Shown here: positions 47,801 to 59,700 of the stretch, one piece after another
Layout of the letters: every line of letters starts with the position of its first letter
Position numbering within the stretch: the stretch's first letter is position 1
DNA from: Yamagishiella unicocca
Lineage: Eukaryota; Chlorophyta; Chlorophyceae; Chlamydomonadales; Volvocaceae
Direction of reading: 5' to 3'
NCBI GenBank assembly: GCA_003116995.1
Contig: BDSL01000151.1
Location: forward strand, 112,973 to 176,972
DNA: 64,000 nucleotides
Position numbers and translations under genes: made by a program
The notes under the pieces: generated by a model
Seen by the model: the letters and a program-made list of their open reading frames with translations, nothing else
Database searches by the model: none
What the model was told of the DNA's origin: nothing

Positions 47801-50800
47801 GACCGTGGGGGGTTCAGCTTGTAACAACGCCTTGCCACAGCATTCACAACCAGGGTCGGCTCATAACGCACAACTCCGGACATTCACCGGATTTCACTTC
47901 CTTCACCGCTTTTAGTCTCTTTCCGTTTCCCTACCTTCGCGCTGCGGATTCATCACGTGTTGTCGACAACCGAGTCAGCCCCGACGCACCTCCGGCGGTA
48001 TGGAAGTAGGGGTAGTCGGCCCAGTGCAGCACAGGCCAGATCATGCAAGCCCCATAGTAGGGCACATAGAAGTAGTCCGCCTCTTCCGGGTCAAAGGTGC
48101 GGTGTTCGCTGATTAAAAGGTACTCGTGGATCGCAGATTCAGCTCCGTAGCACCATTCCGACCAGCGGGTTATATTGCCCGACATGTAGTAGCGGTGGGT
48201 GCACCAGGCGGACGCTATCCTGCGCGTACCCAACAAGCCCGTGAAAAGCTTAACTGCAGAGCGCTGTACGATATCTCGAGCTTGCTTCGGACTCCAGCAC
48301 ACGCTCATGGACGATTTGGGAATGCATGGTTTGACAGAGAGCCGTGCAGCCAGCCATTTATGCGACCATCCTCTCGTGCGCATCTACCCCGTAACGTCCC
48401 AAATGGGCAGTACACGGCGTGTGCCGTACCGGTACTGTAAGAGTTTGCTCTGGTATAGTGGCTCCAAGTCGTACACGTATATGAGCGGTCGCATGCGCGT
48501 TTGCTTAGGTGGCGGCTCTATTGCCGCGGGGGGCTCGTGCACCTGCCGGCATAGACGGGTGTAATCGGGCGCCGGTTCAGGCGTGAACCTACCCCAGGCT
48601 AGGGATGCCCATCCTACTCAGCACTGGTGACAAGGCTAAGCATACCGATGAAGTATATCTACTCTGTCAACAACAACAGTTGATCTGAGGTAGCACCGTA
48701 TTCAGTCCGATAAGGAGACATCAGGACGAACCCAAGCCAGCATCATGGAGCTGCGAATACCCCACGTGGCCTCCTCCGCAGGACTGACTCACCTGCTGAG
48801 CAACCCAGGGCCGCTGAGCTAAGTTTGTGGGCAGGGGCGGCATGCCCGCCTTGCGGCGCGCGCAGTCGTGGCCATAATAGCCTTCATCACACCTGCCAGC
48901 ATAATGCGCATCACAGGGGATTTGCGCATAATGGGGAAGTGCGCTGGTCAGGACAAAGCGTGGAACTTGGGATTTCATGGTCCGGTTGCGGCACTGGTAA
49001 TCATTGGGGATGCGTGTGCCAGCGCCGCCTATCCTTGCACCCGCCCCAAAACGTCCCACGGCAGCTGAGGGATCTGACAATATTGCACAACAGCAGCGGC
49101 GCAAAGCTCGCTCCGCGGCCGGTCTCCCGAAACGTCCATGTCGCCCTTTGGCGACCGGTGCAAAGGCGGCCGGGCCCTGCCGCAGGAGCTGGCAATCGAC
49201 GGAGCCTAGGAGCACCGGTTTACTCGAGGACACAGCCTGACACATTAGTGCTGCCAAGGGCCATATGCGCGCCGGCCCCAGCCTCGGCACCATGCGCCGG
49301 TTTCGTACCACCATGCCTTTGCGCTTAGCCCGGCACTTCTCATCAAGTAAGGCTACCATGCACGCAGGAACCCACTCCCCCCATGAGACATACTTCCCCT
49401 CCTCCCCCACCGAACCCACGTACTTGCAGAAGCCCAAATCGCAGTGCCCGTGGCCGCTGCAGCCGCCGGGGCAGAAGGCCTCGTTTGGCTCGTCGCAGTA
49501 GACGCCCCCCAGGTCCTCCGGGCCACCACACGCGGCCGCCCACACGGGCTTGGACACGTTGCAATAGCCCTGGCGTGGTGCCGGCGGCGCAGCGGTGGCT
49601 GTGAAATTATTGCTGCGATGGTACTGGTGCCGGCGGCGACTGTTCATGTGTGAGCCAGCGATCGGGATCGACCAGCCGACGCTGCGGTTGCAGAGTTTTA
49701 GCTGGCTAATGCTACACCCACCTGCGGCCCGTACACGTTGTCGTACACTTGCCCGCCACCAGGCACCGGCTTCCCATCGAAAGTCTGCGGGACGCATCAA
49801 CACGTCAGGACAACGTCAGTGGAGTAAGCAAAAAGACATTAACCGGGCCTGAAAGGTGGTGGGACGCATGCATGATACATATGCCTAGGTGTATGTTCCC
49901 CCAGTCCGTTAGTGGCGGGACCTGACGACGTTACGCACCGTGTTTGGCATATCGAAGGTGTTAAGAAGAGGGCGACCGCGCTGCAAGGGAGGTGTGCCAG
50001 GCAACGCGTCGTCGGGAGCAGGGATGCGGCCCATGGGTCCGTCGCAGTAGCACATCCCCAGGTCGTCGTCGCATATGCCTGAGCGGGGCATTGGCAGGCG
50101 CAACCTCCTCCGTGAATGAGCGCATCGGTCTTAAGGACGCACCTACACCATTGGGTGGCACAGCTGCGGTGCATAACGCTACAAGGACCCAACTCACGCA
50201 TGCTGCGATCGAATGCCGCACACACCGACGCACGTGTCAGTTGCGGCCAGACCCATTTTGATACCCACCGACCAACGGCTGCAGCCCTTGCCCGTTTCGA
50301 CGCACGCAGCATGTTTGGAGTACCAGGCTATCAACGCGGCCGCCCAACCGACGCCGACATGAAAGGATCACCATTCCACGGCACCATGCCAAGGAGCACA
50401 TTAGCATGCCGAGTGCGTGCCTGGCACCTCGGTCCTGGCAGCACCATTGGACTATTGGGTACTTCGCCACATCGCAGCTTCGCTTGTCATTGCCGGTTAG
50501 TTTTTCGTGAGCCACTGTCGCTGCAGGCATTAACTGCAGCCTGGCTTTCGCTGCGCTGAGCGCGCGCTTCTTACCGTAGCATCGGGATGGGGTGATGCCC
50601 AGCTCCGTCCAGTTTAGGTCACGCTTATCGGGCCCTATGTGTGACATAGGCTCGGCGCGCTGGTCCTCAGGACTCCTGAGTGAGGGGTGGGATCGGGCAG
50701 TGAGGGCGGCGCGGAAGGGCATGTGCTCGCAAGCGGTCATTGAGGATTCGGCATTATCTCATACACGGAAGACCCGAGATGCTGTACGGCCGTGCTGATG

Positions 50801-51497
50801 TTCGTCCTCTGAAGGGATGTGTTACTTAGCCGGATGGCCGATCGGACCGGATCGCCCGCCTACCGAAAATGGTTGGTGCACGGCCGCTTTTGCCGGATCT
50901 TGCATCCGATTCCCCGCCAGCCGACAGGGCAGTCGCAGTAGCCGGTGTCGTAGTTGCAGCGGCCCACATTGTTGCAGCTGTCGGGGCACTCAGTGTTGCC
51001 ACGTGGAGGGGGCTTCCACGCCACGGGCTGTCGCGGTTTGCGAAAGGAGAGGGGCGGGTACTGAGGACAAGGGGCCGAACGGCCACTGGAAATGCGGGCT
51101 CGCCGAGCAGTTTCTTGTGGCACTGGGGGATACCGTGCAAGGCTACGGGGAGACTGTATGTGAGGTCCCCAACGACTGACAGCGATCCCTGCAACATTTG
51201 GGTCGCCTTGCACCCAAAACATGGACAGTACGTCAGCATGGCGTCATGGCGGGAACGACAGAATTTTAACATTATGTTGAATTATGTAGTCATGGTTACA
51301 CTGTGGATCATTGGTGATCTGAGTACCTGCTGTTGAAGGTAGTCGACGCACCAATCGCCCTTGACTTGCGCGCAACGCACGCTCAACGGGGCGTCTTCTG
51401 TAAGCGGTACTTTACGCTCGTGTGCGACATTACTGAAAGAAACGCTGTCGTCTCCTGCCCTAGCTTGCGCCAAAAGCAAACACAACGCCGCCTGCAT
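44871..51497 (-). CDS. Exostosin-like (GT47-type) glycosyltransferase with EGF-like domains, second copy
   Basis: Fifteen exons: 51497-51327, 51027-50864, 50675-50575, 50078-49939, 49784-49722, 49569-49424, 48892-48793, 48542-48430, 48219-47990, 47785-47587, 47281-47170, 46568-46416, 46088-45962, 45734-45512, 45081-44871; phases agree; 750 residues. A short signal peptide (MQAALCLLLAQARAG) precedes Cys-rich modules (CNNVGRCNYDTGYCDCPVGW; GICDDDLGMCYC; CSGHGHCDLGFC joined to KCDEGYYGHDC). The catalytic region has LIYVYDLEPLYQSKLLQYR, EADYFYVPYYGACMIWPVL, VWLFPHDEGACWAP, KGHACYDPVKDLVIPIWRPP, RDIFLFFRGDVGKRRTILYS, SMLSRS-type SDMLSRSIYCLVATGDGWSA, HGCIPVVIIDGVHTKFETLF and FTVRIPEADAGRILEIL. The role is Golgi glycan synthesis, specificity unknown. 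It shares family and orientation with the copy at 24966-30841, but the intron positions I compared in the catalytic region differ, so it is not a recent duplicate. Confidence 0.93.
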
Positions 51498-52375
51498 TAA
51501 CAGGCATTTCCATAATGGAATAGTTTAAGTGCGCTTGGAGAACGTAGTTTCACCTCCAGCAAGCTAACGAAGCTCCAGCGATTTCTCATTTCAGCCACCA
51601 CCCTCCGAACAACGCCTAGCAAGATCAGAAAGTCAAAGTCTGATGACAGCTGGTTCCGGCTTATTGTAAACAGATTATTAATGTTGTTAATTGGTCAATA
51701 TTGGCATTCGTATCCATCCACGCGGCCGGCGTTCACTCCGTTTGAAAGTTGTAACTATTCGCAGTACGACCCTGTACGACCCTGTTTTGGGCCGCAAGCC
51801 TTACACCTCAGCCGAAAAACGGTCACATTTGCCCTCGTCGGCGGTGGCAGCAGCGGCAGCGGCACCACGAGGGTTGGCGGACGACCCATCTCGAATGATC
51901 CGAACGGTATATGCCGAGCCAGCGACATGCATGAAGCATTGAACGGGGTGTTAGATCTGCGGAGGTTGGTGTGTCGTACATGGACGGGAAGTCAGGGTGG
52001 CAGTACGTGGCGGTAGGTGGGGAGCTGAGCCACGGGGCCTCGCGTGGAGACGCGTGGAGCCTCGTGGAGCCTCGTGGAGTGACGTGAAGCAGCGTGGAGT
52101 GGCGCAGGAAATGCGGTGCAGATAATTGAAATGCACGAAATGTTTACGGATTTCAACCAGCCATGTGTCAAATTAGTACTGCGTCGCGAAACTCCACGTG
52201 CAGCAGAGAAAGCCCCCTAGGAAACGGTGTTTATCCACCCACCCTGATTCGCACCTGTTTCCCCAGGAGGGATGGCAACCTAGGCGGATTGGGGTAAGGG
52301 GTCGCTCACGGTATATGGATGCCGAGAGCTTGGATTAAGATGCGGTGACACAGGATTCGATTAGAGGCGTCATGG
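51498..52375. other. Upstream region of second exostosin gene
   Basis: Contains that gene's promoter and, at 52036-52105, imperfect repeats of CGTGGAGCCT. No gene is recognised. Confidence 0.5.
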
Positions 52376-52695
52376 ATTAGGATGCGGTTGGCCTCGGATT
52401 GGGTTGCCATGGGCTCGGATTGGGTTGCCGTGGGTCCGGATTGGGTTGCAGTGGCCACGGATTAGGCTGCGGTGGGCACGGATTGGGTTGCCGTGGGCAC
52501 GGATTAGATAGGTTGCAGTGGGCACGGATTAGGCTGCGGTGGGTCCAGATTGGGTTGCCGTGGGTCCAGAGTGGGCACGGATTAGGCTGCAGTGGGCACG
52601 GATTAGGCTGCAGTGGGCACGGATTAGGCTGCAGTGGGCATGGATTAGGCTGCAGTGCGCACGGATTAGGCTGCAGTGGGTCCAGATTGGCTTGG
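52376..52695. repeat. 21-bp minisatellite
   Basis: About fifteen imperfect copies of a 21-bp unit close to GCAGTGGGCACGGATTAGGC plus T. Because 21 is a multiple of three it stays open in several frames on both strands, giving Gly-Leu-Gly-Cys-Ser-Gly-His heptads on plus and Cys-Pro-Leu-Gln-Pro-Asn-Pro on minus. I regard these frames as by-products. Confidence 0.85.
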
Positions 52696-53367
52696 CAACG
52701 TCGTGGATTAAGCTGATGACGGCATGGACTAGGCTGATAGATCGACGCTCGAACAAGGCTGGTGAAGCGACTAGAAAACAAAGGGATCCTATAGCTGTAA
52801 TTGTCAAGTTACATATGCGTCGGTGTTTCACACGTCACGAAACCGGACCTAGCAACACACAGCGATGTTAGGTGCTCCGATCTGCTTAGGGGTGCCCATC
52901 CACGAGCGCGCCAGCACCACCCTCTCGCACCTGCCCACCCGACACCAGACAGCTGCCGGTACGGGTCTGCCAGCGCCTGGTTAGCTGGCACACCCTCGCT
53001 TCTGCTGGAATCGACAGCACGTGATGTTGTCAAGTAACACACCGTTCCCGAGATGGCCTACAGAGGTGCCACCCACCCAGACCACCCGACCACACTAAAC
53101 TCTCTCACACACCGCTCGAAGAAACGTCCCTGCAAGCTCTGGCCACCGCTCACGCCGAATGGCGGACTCACAAACACGTTCCCTCTCCACCACCGCCGTC
53201 ACCACTGCCATCACCGCCACCCCCACCGCCGCTACCACCGCCGCTTGCGGCCGCCTGTGACTGTGGCCGCGAGGCGCCAGGCGCGGGCTGTCGGTACGGG
53301 GGCAGCAGGCGTGGCGGTGTCGGTCACACGCCGGCCATCTTGCACTGCTCCTCTGACCGGACCACCC
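52696..53367. other. Intergenic region left of the retroelement array
   Basis: About 670 bp with a CCACCGCCGTCACCAC-type simple stretch at 53190-53240. No gene is recognised. Confidence 0.45.
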
Positions 53368-53725
53368 TTGCAGCACATTGGGCAGTGATGACGACAATGA
53401 ACTAAAGGCGGGTGTGGTGACCACCGTTTCAGTTGCCACATACAAGCGGCGGGGTGGCAGCTACAGGTAGAACGGAGGCACGGGGAATGTGAATGCACAG
53501 CGCTCTGGCACAGCGATCCAGCACCCAGCAGAGCCAGAGCGTCTGATGCACATACACACATGCACTCCTCTCAGGACAAAGGTCTTAGGCAGCAGAGAGC
53601 GTCCCAAAGCAACGCACCCACGCGCGAGCCAAGCCACCTAAGCTCGCACACACACGCTTGCCGCTTCAGATTGCTTGGGGAGTCTGCGGACAGGTGGGCG
53701 CTCCTCCTCTCACGCACTCAGGCGT
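53368..53725. repeat. Truncated copy of the 643-bp unit (right 358 bp only)
   Basis: Matches positions 286-643 of the complete units at 55159, 56099 and 60369 almost base for base and ends at the same CACTCAGGCGT. The left 285 bp are absent; unrelated sequence abuts at TTGCAGCACATT. Confidence 0.9.
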
Positions 53726-53772
53726 AGAGAGAGAGAGAGAGAAAAAAAAAAGTGCGTAGAGAGAGAGACCGC

Positions 53773-55158
53773 GTTACAGTGGCCGCACGACAGGCGGCAC
53801 CCGCCCTTATCCCGGCGGGAAAGCACTGCGGAAGAGACACGGAACCAAGGTCGGGTACGGGCAACAGCAGGCAAACAGCATCATGCAAAGTCAGCACAAG
53901 CGACGGCAGGACACGGCCCCATGCAGGCCACCCTTACGCGTCAAAACCACCACAAAAGCCCCCATTGGCTCACCTGCCCATCACCCGCACCACTCGTATC
54001 TCGAACCAGCAAAGGTGGCACCAGGAAAGAAAGAACGAAAGAACAAACAGCAGCCAAGGCAAGCTAGCTAGGGCGGCACGGCGCACATGAGCCGACCCCC
54101 GGTTACGAACAAAAATGGGTGGTCCACCCCCACGTCACCCCAGTCCTTGCGGGGCAAACCCAAGCCCGCAAAGTCCCGCAGCAAGGCCCAGAACTTAGCA
54201 AGGAGGCCAGAACGCATAGCAGCAGGGAGGGTGGTGCCGGAGAGCCGATGAGAGTGTATGTACCGGCGCGCCCACTCCATCGCGTTGAGCGCCGCCAACG
54301 CCACCACATCCCACACACACTGCAGCACAGTGGTCGGATCCGGCGACACACACAACCACACATGCTCACGCGTGACCCCGCACCCACAGCAGACTTCCAG
54401 TTCATCCCAGAGCGGGCGGACGAGGGGGCAAGACCAAAAGTGATGCAAGCGCGGCGACTCGGCCACACCCGCTGCAGCGGGGTAACAGCCGCAAGCACAC
54501 GGTTCGGGTGGGACCAGCGGGAGGTGAGAGGAGCCCGGCATGGGCACCCCGTCAACCGCCAGCCGCCAGAGGACCTCCTTCCACCGCGGCTCCCACTTAA
54601 GACGCTTCCACAACCGCCGCCATACCGCGCGTAACGCCACAAGGGCCGCCTCGGGCGTGGCAGCCACAGCAGGGGACAGCCCGAGCGCCTCCCGCACATA
54701 CGCCGCATGACAGGCCTGCCTGGGGCGCTCCAGTTCCGCCGCCTGGAGCAGGGTGCCCAGCTTGACGGTGAAGGAGGTGAGGGGCAGCACGGCGTCCACA
54801 CCCAGCCGCCACCCCAGACGAGCAAGGAGGAGAGCATCCACCTCGTCAGGCGACGGCGGGGCGGGGCCATCGGGCGCCAGGCGAGCAGCAGCGAGCCACG
54901 CGGGCGAGATGTCAGAAAGGAGAGCGGCCACCGCAGCCCGCGCCGCGATGCGATCTTGGAGCGCACCCATGGCCAGCTCGGAGGGCGCCAGCTCGTGCCG
55001 TACGAGCGTCGTCCAGCGCTCAGCCAGCCGGCTGAAGATGGCCATGCCCGGCGTCGTCGCCAGGGCATGGGCGCGCTCCACCTCAAACGCGGTCATAGCG
55101 TCCTGCACCCGGACGGCGTCGCCGACGGTCAGCAGGCGGCGGCACATGGTGAGGGGGC
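53773..55158 (-). mobile_element. L1-like LINE, 5'-truncated copy A (C-terminal part only)
   Basis: The open frame 55147-54068 encodes the C-terminal third of an L1-type ORF2. It begins inside the element (MCRRLLTVGDAVRVQDAM) and contains a reverse-transcriptase zinc-binding region: WKEVLWRLAVDGVPMPGSSH, CACGCYP and LHHFWSCPLVRPLWDEL. It ends LMCAVPP-stop. No reverse transcriptase or endonuclease remains. The 3' side (left) ends TGTAACGC on the minus strand, followed by TC runs and a poly-T tract before the 643-bp-unit fragment. The 5' side joins directly to a 643-bp unit at 55158/55159. Confidence 0.9.
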
Positions 55159-55801
55159 GTAGGCCCGTCGCTGCACCGACGCATGGACCCGAACAAGTGC
55201 CTTGCGAAGTGCTATAATGTCATGGATCGTTCATACCATGGTGAAAACCGCCCATCCCATCAGCACTGGGCACGTAAGCACCATTGGGCCAGATCAGTAG
55301 TACGGTGGGGGACCACGTGCGAACCCCTGGTGACGATCTGTCAAAGCACCTTTTGGCCCCTGCTGTCACCCTGCTGCACCCGCGAGACACTCTGGGCGCG
55401 CGCACATAAAGGGGGAGCGAAGGGGGGGCGTTAGTCCGCTGGCTTGCAGCACATTGGGCAGTGATGACGACAATGAACTAAAGGCGGGTGTGGTGACCAC
55501 CGTTTCAGTTGCCACATACAAGCGGCGGGGTGGCAGCTACAGGTAGAACGGAGGCACGGGGAATGTGAATGCACAGCGCTCTGGCACAGCGATCCAGCAC
55601 CCAGCAGAGCCAGAGCGTCTGATGCACATACACACATGCACTCCTCTCAGGACAAAGGTCTTAGGCAGCAGAGAGCGTCCCAAAGCAACGCACCCACGCG
55701 CGAGCCAAGCCACCTAAGCTCGCACACACACGCTTGCCGCTTCAGATTGCTTGGGGAGTCTGCGGACAGGTGGGCGCTCCTCCTCTCACGCACTCAGGCG
55801 T
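55159..55801. repeat. 643-bp unit, copy 1
   Basis: Starts GTAGGCCCGTCGCTGCACC and ends CACTCAGGCGT. It has the same length as copies 2 and 3 and is nearly identical to them. The 83-residue open frame in it (from 55183) is conserved only because the DNA is. Here it separates LINE copy A from a SINE piece. Confidence 0.92.
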
Positions 55802-56098
55802 AAAAAAAAAATTCCTTGCGTTACAGGACCCCGACGCTGGGGTACGACACCTGACCGTGTCATAAGCTCTGTATCTCCACCCCCATCAACGACAACCTCG
55901 ACCAGCAGGTTCAACCACAAACCTACTTGCCCACAAGTGGGGCACCCGGTAACTACCGGGAAAAGTTGTTGGGTTGGGGTCCGGGGCTCTCACCCGGTTG
56001 GCAGGGCCATACACGCCCCTGTTACGGAAGTCGCAGGTCCCCGTGCCAGTACTTCCGTTTACCCCCCCGGAAATGGGTGGCGGTTTGGGTGGGGGGGC
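55802..56098 (-). mobile_element. Headless dimeric SINE piece
   Basis: On the minus strand it runs from the body of the first SINE half (CACCCAAACCGCCACCC to CCCAACAACTTTT) straight into the body of the second half (CCCGGTAGTTACCGGG to CCTGTAACGCAAGGAATT) and a T run. Both tRNA-like heads seen at 63731-64000 are missing. It is flanked on both sides by 643-bp units. Confidence 0.8.
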
Positions 56099-56741
56099 GT
56101 AGGCCCGTCGCTGCACCGACGCATGGACCCGAACAAGTGCCTTGCGAAGTGCTATAATGTCATGGATCGTTCATACCATGGTGAAAACCGCCCATCCCAT
56201 CAGCACTGGGCACGTAAGCACCATTGGGCCAGATCAGTAGTACGGTGGGGGACCACGTGCGAACCCCTGGTGACGATCTGTCAAAGCACCTTTTGGCCCC
56301 TGCTGTCACCCTGCTGCACCCGCGAGACACTCTGGGCGCGCGCACATAAAGGGGGAGCGAAGGGGGGGCGTTAGTCCGCTGGCTTGCAGCACATTGGGCA
56401 GTGATGACGACAATGAACTAAAGGCGGGTGTGGTGACCACCGTTTCAGTTGCCACATACAAGCGGCGGGGTGGCAGCTACAGGTAGAACGGAGGCACGGG
56501 GAATGTGAATGCACAGCGCTCTGGCACAGCGATCCAGCACCCAGCAGAGCCAGAGCGTCTGATGCACATACACACATGCACTCCTCTCAGGACAAAGGTC
56601 TTAGGCAGCAGAGAGCGTCCCAAAGCAACGCACCCACGCGCGAGCCAAGCCACCTAAGCTCGCACACACACGCTTGCCGCTTCAGATTGCTTGGGGAGTC
56701 TGCGGACAGGTGGGCGCTCCTCCTCTCACGCACTCAGGCGT
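56099..56741. repeat. 643-bp unit, copy 2
   Basis: Same ends and length as copy 1. It is bounded left by GGCGTA, adjoining the SINE piece, and right by GGCGTAGAGAG, leading into LINE copy C. Confidence 0.92.
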
Positions 56742-56766
56742 AGAGAGAGAGAGAGAGAGAGACCGC

Positions 56767-59700
56767 GTTACAGTGGCCGCACGACAGGCGGCACCCGCCC
56801 TTATCCCGGCGGGAAAGCACTGCGGAAGAGACACGGAACCAAGGTCGGGTACGGGCAACAGCAGGCAAACAGCATCATGCAAAGTCAGCACAAGCGACGG
56901 CAGGACACGGCCCCATGCAGGCCACCCTTACGCGTCAAAACCACCACAAAAGCCCCCATTGGCTCACCTGCCCATCACCCGCACCACTCGTATCTCGAAC
57001 CAGCAAAGGTGGCACCAGGAAAGAAAGAACGAAAGAACAAACAGCAGCCAAGGCAGGCTAGCTAGGGCGGCACGGCGCACATGAGCCGACCCCCGGTTAC
57101 GAACAAAAATGGGTGGTCCACCCCCACGTCACCCCAGTCCTTGCGGGGCAAACCCAAGCCCGCAAAGTCCCGCAGCAAGGCCCAGAACTTAGCAAGGAGG
57201 CCAGAACGCATAGCAGCAGGGAGGGTGGTGCCGGAGAGCCGATGAGAGTGTATGTACCGGCGCGCCCACTCCATCGCGTTGAGCGCCGCCAACGCCACCA
57301 CATCCCACACACACTGCAGCACAGTGGTCGGATCCGGCGACACACACAACCACACATGCTCACGCGTGACCCCGCACCCACAGCAGACTTCCAGTTCATC
57401 CCAGAGCGGGCGGACGAGGGGGCAAGACCAAAAGTGATGCAAGCGCGGCGACTCGGCCACACCCGCGCGCGTAACGCCACAAGGGCCGCCTCGGGCGTGG
57501 CAGCCACAGCAGGGGACAGCCCGAGCGCCTCCCGCACATACGCCGCATGACAGGCCTGCCTGGGGCGCTCCAGTTCCGCCGCCTGGAGCAGGGTGCCCAG
57601 CTTGACGGTGAAGGAGGTGAGGGGCAGCACGGCGTCCACACCCAGCCGCCACCCCAGGCGAGCAAGGAGGAGAGCATCCACCTCGTCAGGCGACGGCGGG
57701 GCGGGGCCATCGGGCGCCAGGCGAGCAGCAGCGAGCCATGCGGGCGAGATGTCAGAAAGGAGAGCGGCCACCGCAGCCCGCGCCGCGATGCGATCTTGGA
57801 GCGCACCCATGGCCAGCTCGGAGGGCGCCAGCTCGTGCCGTACGAGCGTCGTCCAGCGCTCAGCCAGCCGGCTGAAGATGGCCATGCCCGGCGTCGTCGC
57901 CAGGGCATGGGCGCGCTCCACCTCAAACGCGGTCATAGCGTCCTGCACCCGGACGGCGTCGCCGACGGTCAGCAGGCGGCGGCACATGGTGAGGGGGCCA
58001 TGGATAGCCTCCAACCCCGGCCGCCGGCCCGGCGCCCCCGCGTTGGGCAGGAGCGGGTTGCCCCACAGCGGCGCGTTGAAGCACCAGACGCCCGGCTCCA
58101 GGGGGGGGTCCGCGACGTCAGACAGGGGGGGGAGGTGACCGAGGCTCGTGGCAAGCCGGTGGATGTCCGGGGGCAAGCTTAAGGGGGCGCCGAGCCACGG
58201 GCCATCCGGGCGAGCTGTGGTGACGGCCAGCGGGCGGAAGGCAGGGTGGAGGGTAGAGAGGAAGGAGACCGCAATCCGGATCCACGGCGCGCGGGCAGCC
58301 GGGGGCTGCAGCGCGGAGCGGGCGACCGTCAGGCTCCACTTGGCATGCCGGCTGAGGACATGCAGCCGAAGGGGCAGTACACCGAAGCCGCCGATGGTGG
58401 GATGACCGGAGAGCAGGCGGAGGGGGACACCAGTGAAACGGCGCTGGGCGTCATCAGGGCCTAGCTCCCGATCCACCAGCTTTGCGACAAGGGCCATGAT
58501 GCCAGCAAGGACCTCCGCCGGCGGCAGCCCCGAGTGCTCCATGTGGTACGTCGCCATATGGAGAGCATAAGCTGCAGCCGCAGTGGCACGGCCGAACATC
58601 GACAGGGCCATGCGGGAGATCTTTTGGAGACGGCGGCGGGCCTCCGACATCCGTGACGCCCAATCGAGGACGGGGGCGGCAGGCGGATTGGTGAAGGGGA
58701 TGCCCAGCGCCACCGCAGCGGGCACGATCCGAAGGCCAGCGAGGGCAGGGGGCGGGGGAGAAGGGGAGGGGCGAGGCACCCCGGGAGCGGTGGCGGCAAG
58801 GGACGGCGATGTGGAGGGACCCGGGGCGGCCAGGGCGCCAGCGGCTGCGGCGAGGGCGCCCACGACCACGACAGCTGCAGCACCGCGGCCACGACGCCGA
58901 CGACCGCGGCGAGCCAGCCCTGGTGGGCGCGCCAGGCGAGGCGGGTGACGGGCGACGGGGGAGCTGGCGGCGCCAGCAGGGGCGGCTGGGGCGGCTGGAG
59001 CGGCTGGGGCGGCCGGGGCAGTGGGGGCGGCAGTGACGGCCGCGACGGCTGGGGCGTCAGGAGGCGTGGGAGACGCTGCGGCGGCGCCAGCGGCGGCCGG
59101 GGCTGCGGTCGTCAGCACCGTGGTGGCCGCGGCACCCGCGGCCGCCCCAGGAGCACCACCGGCGGCAGCCGAACCGGCGGTCGCCAGCGCCTCGGCGGCC
59201 ACTGCGACCAGGACGGCAGCCGCCGGCGCCACGGCAGCCGCGGCGGCCGGGGCGGCAGCCGCCTGCGGGGCAGCAGCAGCGGCGGCCAGGGCGGCAGCCA
59301 CCGGCGCAGCGGCAGCAGCGGCGGCGGCCGGGGCGTCAGGAGGTACGGCGGCGGCGCCAGCGCCTGCCGGGGCGGCCTCCACCGGCGCCTCGGCAGCAGC
59401 GGCGCTCGGGGCGGCGGGTGAAGCGGCGGCACCGCCCGCAGCGGTCCACGCGGCGGCAGGGGCGGCGACGGCCGCCACCGCAGCGGCAGGGACGGCAGCC
59501 GGGGCGGCGGGCGCCGGCGCCACCTGGCGACCAGCCCACAGCAGCTCGACCTTGGAGGGATTCAGGTGCTGGCCAGAGGCGCGGGCAAACGCCGCCATGA
59601 GGGCGATAAATGGCGGTACTGCAGCTGCATCTGGGAGCGCGACTTGGGCATCATCAGCAAACTGCACGCCGGTAACCAGGCTGGCCGGGTCCGCCGGGGC

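Noticed and set aside
55183..55434. An 83-residue frame (MDPNKCLAKCYNVMDRSYHG start) repeated in all three 643-bp units
   Set aside because: Identity between copies is DNA identity of a repeat. There is no coding-type substitution pattern to judge and no recognisable domain.
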